DNA of 64,000 bases from the NCBI RefSeq assembly GCF_023195925.1, contig NZ_JALPRE010000003.1, positions 372,001 to 436,000 of the forward strand, read 5' to 3'. Below are positions 61,956 to 64,000 of the stretch, piece after piece (position 1 is the first letter of the stretch; every line of letters starts with the position of its first letter). This DNA is from Aquimarina acroporae. GTDB lineage: Bacteria; Bacteroidota; Bacteroidia; Flavobacteriales; Flavobacteriaceae. Under the pieces are notes generated by a model. It saw only the letters and a list, made by a program, of their open reading frames with translations, was not told where the DNA came from and did not search any database. The translations under genes were made by a program, and so were the position numbers.

Positions 61956-64000
61956 ATGGCAGTTTTAAATAAAATCAGACAACGTTCAGTGTTTTTGATT
62001 GTGATCATTGCGCTGGCCCTTTTTTCTTTCGTGCTAGCAGATTTATTTCGTAATGGAGGAGCAATGTCTCAAAAAGCTGAAAACACCATTGCTACAATAA
62101 ATGGGAAGGATATTGATAGAACCGATTTTGCTAGAAAAGTGGAAGAGGCTTCTAGAAACTTTGGAGGAGGTTCTTCTAGTATTCAGGCTGTAAATTATGT
62201 TTGGAATCAGGAGGTGCGTCAGGTAGTTTTTGAAGAGCAGTTTGATGAATTAGGAATCCAGGTAGGAGAAGATCAAGTAAATGAATTGTTAGCAGAATCA
62301 TTAGCAAACAACCCTACATTTCAGAACGAAGCAGGGATTTTTGATAAAGCGAAGATGCAAGAATATGTTGCTAATATAAAAGCAACGAGTCCTGATGCTT
62401 ATAGACAATGGCTAAATTATGAATCGTCAATAAGCGGTTCAGCAAGAGAAGAGACATATCTTAATATGATAAAAGCTGGTGTAGGTTCTACACTTAAAGA
62501 AGGTGAACTTGCTTATAAAATGGAAAATGATAATGTAGATATTAAATATGTGCAATTGCCTTTTTCTACTATTCAGGATAGTGAGGTTACAGTATCAGAT
62601 GCAGAAATTCAGTCTTATATAGATAAGCATAAAGATCAATTCAAATCTGAAGCTTCTAGAAGCATTAGTTATGTAATTTTTGAAGAAAAGCCTAGTAAAG
62701 AGGATGAGGATGAAGTAGAAAAAGATGTGGCTGCATTGTTAAACGATAGGGTAGAGTTTAATCAGAATACAAAAACTACAGATTCTGTTCCTGGATTTGC
62801 AAATGTTGAAGATGTTGAAGAATATATCAATCAGAATTCTGTGTTGAAATATGATGATCGTTTCAAATTCAAGAAGGACTTACCTTCTGTGGCGGCAGAT
62901 ACTATTTATAATTTACCTATTGGTGGAGTTTTTGGTCCCTATAAAGATGGAGAGTATTTTAAAGTATCTAAAGTAATAGCTCAAAAACAAATACCAGACT
63001 CTGTAAAAGCAAGTCATATTCTTGTGGCATGGAATGGTCTTCGTACAGCTGTAGATGTGAGCAGAACCAAGGAAGAAGCAAAAACATTGGCAGATAGTAT
63101 AGTTGATGCTGTAAAAGGTAATACCGAAAAATTTACTGAATTGGCTGCAAAGTTTTCGGCAGATAACTCGAATAAAGATAAAGGCGGAGATTTAGGATAT
63201 TTTGTACCAGGAACAATGGTACCAGCATTTAACGATTACTGTTTTGAGAATAAAACAGGAGATTTAGGTGTAGTTGAGACTCAGTTCGGATATCATGTTA
63301 TTCGAATTGATGAACAAAAAAATGAACAAAAAGCGATTAAAGTTGCTACTGTGGCACAAAAAATAGAGCCTAGTGATAAAACAATCAATGCTATTTTTGC
63401 TGAAACAACTAAATTTCAGATAGCTGCTAAGGATAAAGATTTTGAGGAAGTTTCAAAAGAAAATAACCTTGCAGTTCGTCCAGTTAACAAAATAAAAGAA
63501 CTAGATGAGAATATCCCCGGTTTAGGAGCTAAAAGAGCAATTGTGCAGTGGGCATTTAATGAAGATTCTAAAGTTGGAGATATCAAACGCTTTGATATTC
63601 CTAATGGATATGCTGTAGTACAGTTAACAGCAAAAGAGGTTAAAGGAATCATGAGTGCATCAGAAGCTTCATCAACGGTTAAACCTATATTGGTAAAAGA
63701 GAAAAAAGCTGATATGCTTAAAGGTAAAATTACAGGGAGTTCTCTTGATGCTATTGCTAGTGGTGCTGGTCAAACTGTAAAGACTGCATCTGCTTTAAAT
63801 ATGAAAACACCTACAATTAGTGGTGCAGGAACAGAGCCAAAAGTTGTTGGTACTGCCTTTGCTAAAGAAATAGGAGGTGTTTCAAGCCCTATAGTTGGTA
63901 ATAACGGTGTTTATGTTATTGAAGTAACAAAAAAGACTCCAGCTGCAGGATTAGATACATATATTAGTTATGCTTCCCAAGCTTCAAAATCTCAAGCAGG
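61956..64000 (+). CDS. ppiD: PpiD-like peptidyl-prolyl isomerase, 3' end outside window
   Basis: 681 codons are present before the window ends. An N-terminal membrane anchor (VFLIVIIALALFSFVLADLF) is followed by a SurA/PpiD N-terminal chaperone domain (INGKDIDRTDFARKVEEA). A parvulin domain comes next, around codons 350-450 (KASHILVAWNG, AAKFSADNSNKDKGGDLGYF, TQFGYHVIRID), then a second parvulin-like segment. It assists folding of outer-membrane proteins in the periplasm. The start ATG is preceded by an AAATTATAACAAACC leader. Confidence 0.93.
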   Translation, partial: MAVLNKIRQRSVFLIVIIALALFSFVLADLFRNGGAMSQKAENTIATINGKDIDRTDFARKVEEASRNFGGGSSSIQAVNYVWNQEVRQVVFEEQFDELGIQVGEDQVNELLAESLANNPTFQNEAGIFDKAKMQEYVANIKATSPDAYRQWLNYESSISGSAREETYLNMIKAGVGSTLKEGELAYKMENDNVDIKYVQLPFSTIQDSEVTVSDAEIQSYIDKHKDQFKSEASRSISYVIFEEKPSKEDEDEVEKDVAALLNDRVEFNQNTKTTDSVPGFANVEDVEEYINQNSVLKYDDRFKFKKDLPSVAADTIYNLPIGGVFGPYKDGEYFKVSKVIAQKQIPDSVKASHILVAWNGLRTAVDVSRTKEEAKTLADSIVDAVKGNTEKFTELAAKFSADNSNKDKGGDLGYFVPGTMVPAFNDYCFENKTGDLGVVETQFGYHVIRIDEQKNEQKAIKVATVAQKIEPSDKTINAIFAETTKFQIAAKDKDFEEVSKENNLAVRPVNKIKELDENIPGLGAKRAIVQWAFNEDSKVGDIKRFDIPNGYAVVQLTAKEVKGIMSASEASSTVKPILVKEKKADMLKGKITGSSLDAIASGAGQTVKTASALNMKTPTISGAGTEPKVVGTAFAKEIGGVSSPIVGNNGVYVIEVTKKTPAAGLDTYISYASQASKSQA

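Overview
The window is AT-rich DNA with a coding style typical of marine Flavobacteriaceae (Bacteroidota). Shine-Dalgarno sequences are weak or absent, TAnnTTTG-type -7 promoter elements recur, the conjugation-type genes are of the Bacteroidetes Tra family, and the housekeeping genes (coaX, a flavobacterial outer-membrane protein, lptC, ppiD) are of the same kind. An Aquimarina-like genus is plausible, but the sequence alone does not settle this. No integrase, transposase, relaxase or CRISPR array is visible.

Layout. (1) 1-8.4 kb: the end of a VCBS/ASPIC-UnbV protein, a vanadium-haloperoxidase-like lipoprotein, a membrane-anchored protein, a fused glycerol kinase/glycerol-3-phosphate dehydrogenase, and a PAP2 phosphatase. 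(2) 8.7-18.2 kb: an accessory cluster of large unrecognised proteins built from shared modules, followed on the other strand by a NarL-type two-component system with a multi-spanning membrane protein and another unknown protein. (3) 18.4-23.2 kb: a nitric-oxide defence operon (Rrf2 regulator, 4-TM protein, RIC di-iron repair protein, quinol NO reductase, group III truncated haemoglobin, small membrane protein). It has a recognisable promoter with an overlapping palindrome and a clear terminator. (4) 24.0-34.9 kb: a TOMM-like natural-product locus made of an FHA protein, a kinase/cyclase-like/ATPase/TPR giant, two paralogous unknown proteins, an E1-like/YcaO cyclodehydratase fusion and a KamA-family radical SAM enzyme. 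(5) 34.9-37.3 kb: three copies of a promoter/operator block. Two precede apparent small RNAs with related terminator hairpins and the third precedes a small unknown gene; a LytTR response regulator follows. (6) 37.3-55.1 kb, minus strand: a type IV secretion operon (VirD4, M23 peptidase, VirB10/TraM, VirB4/TraG, VirB9/TraN, five small exported proteins, VirB6/TraJ, VirB3, VirB2 pilin, VirB8/TraK), then a PH-domain protein, four tandem paralogues and a fifth protein sharing their C-terminal tail. (7) 55.5-64 kb: tRNA-Phe followed by a chromosomal housekeeping run (coaX, OMP, TPR protein, lptC, small protein, CBS/CorC protein, YhhN protein, ppiD).

The most interesting part is region 5-6. There is an apparently complete secretion apparatus with a coupling ATPase but no relaxase in the window. 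Next to it lies a multi-gene family whose members end in basic tails headed by a P-[LVM]-N-like motif, as expected for secreted substrates. A 30-bp two-box repeat (GTAATAAGTG, 10 bp, GTAATAAGTG) occurs upstream of the secretion operon and again upstream of one of the paralogues, so the two may be co-regulated; the neighbouring LytTR regulator is a candidate. This would fit a dedicated protein-secretion or antagonism system better than a conjugative element, but that is inference. The TOMM-like locus, which has no recognisable classical precursor peptide, is the second system worth attention.
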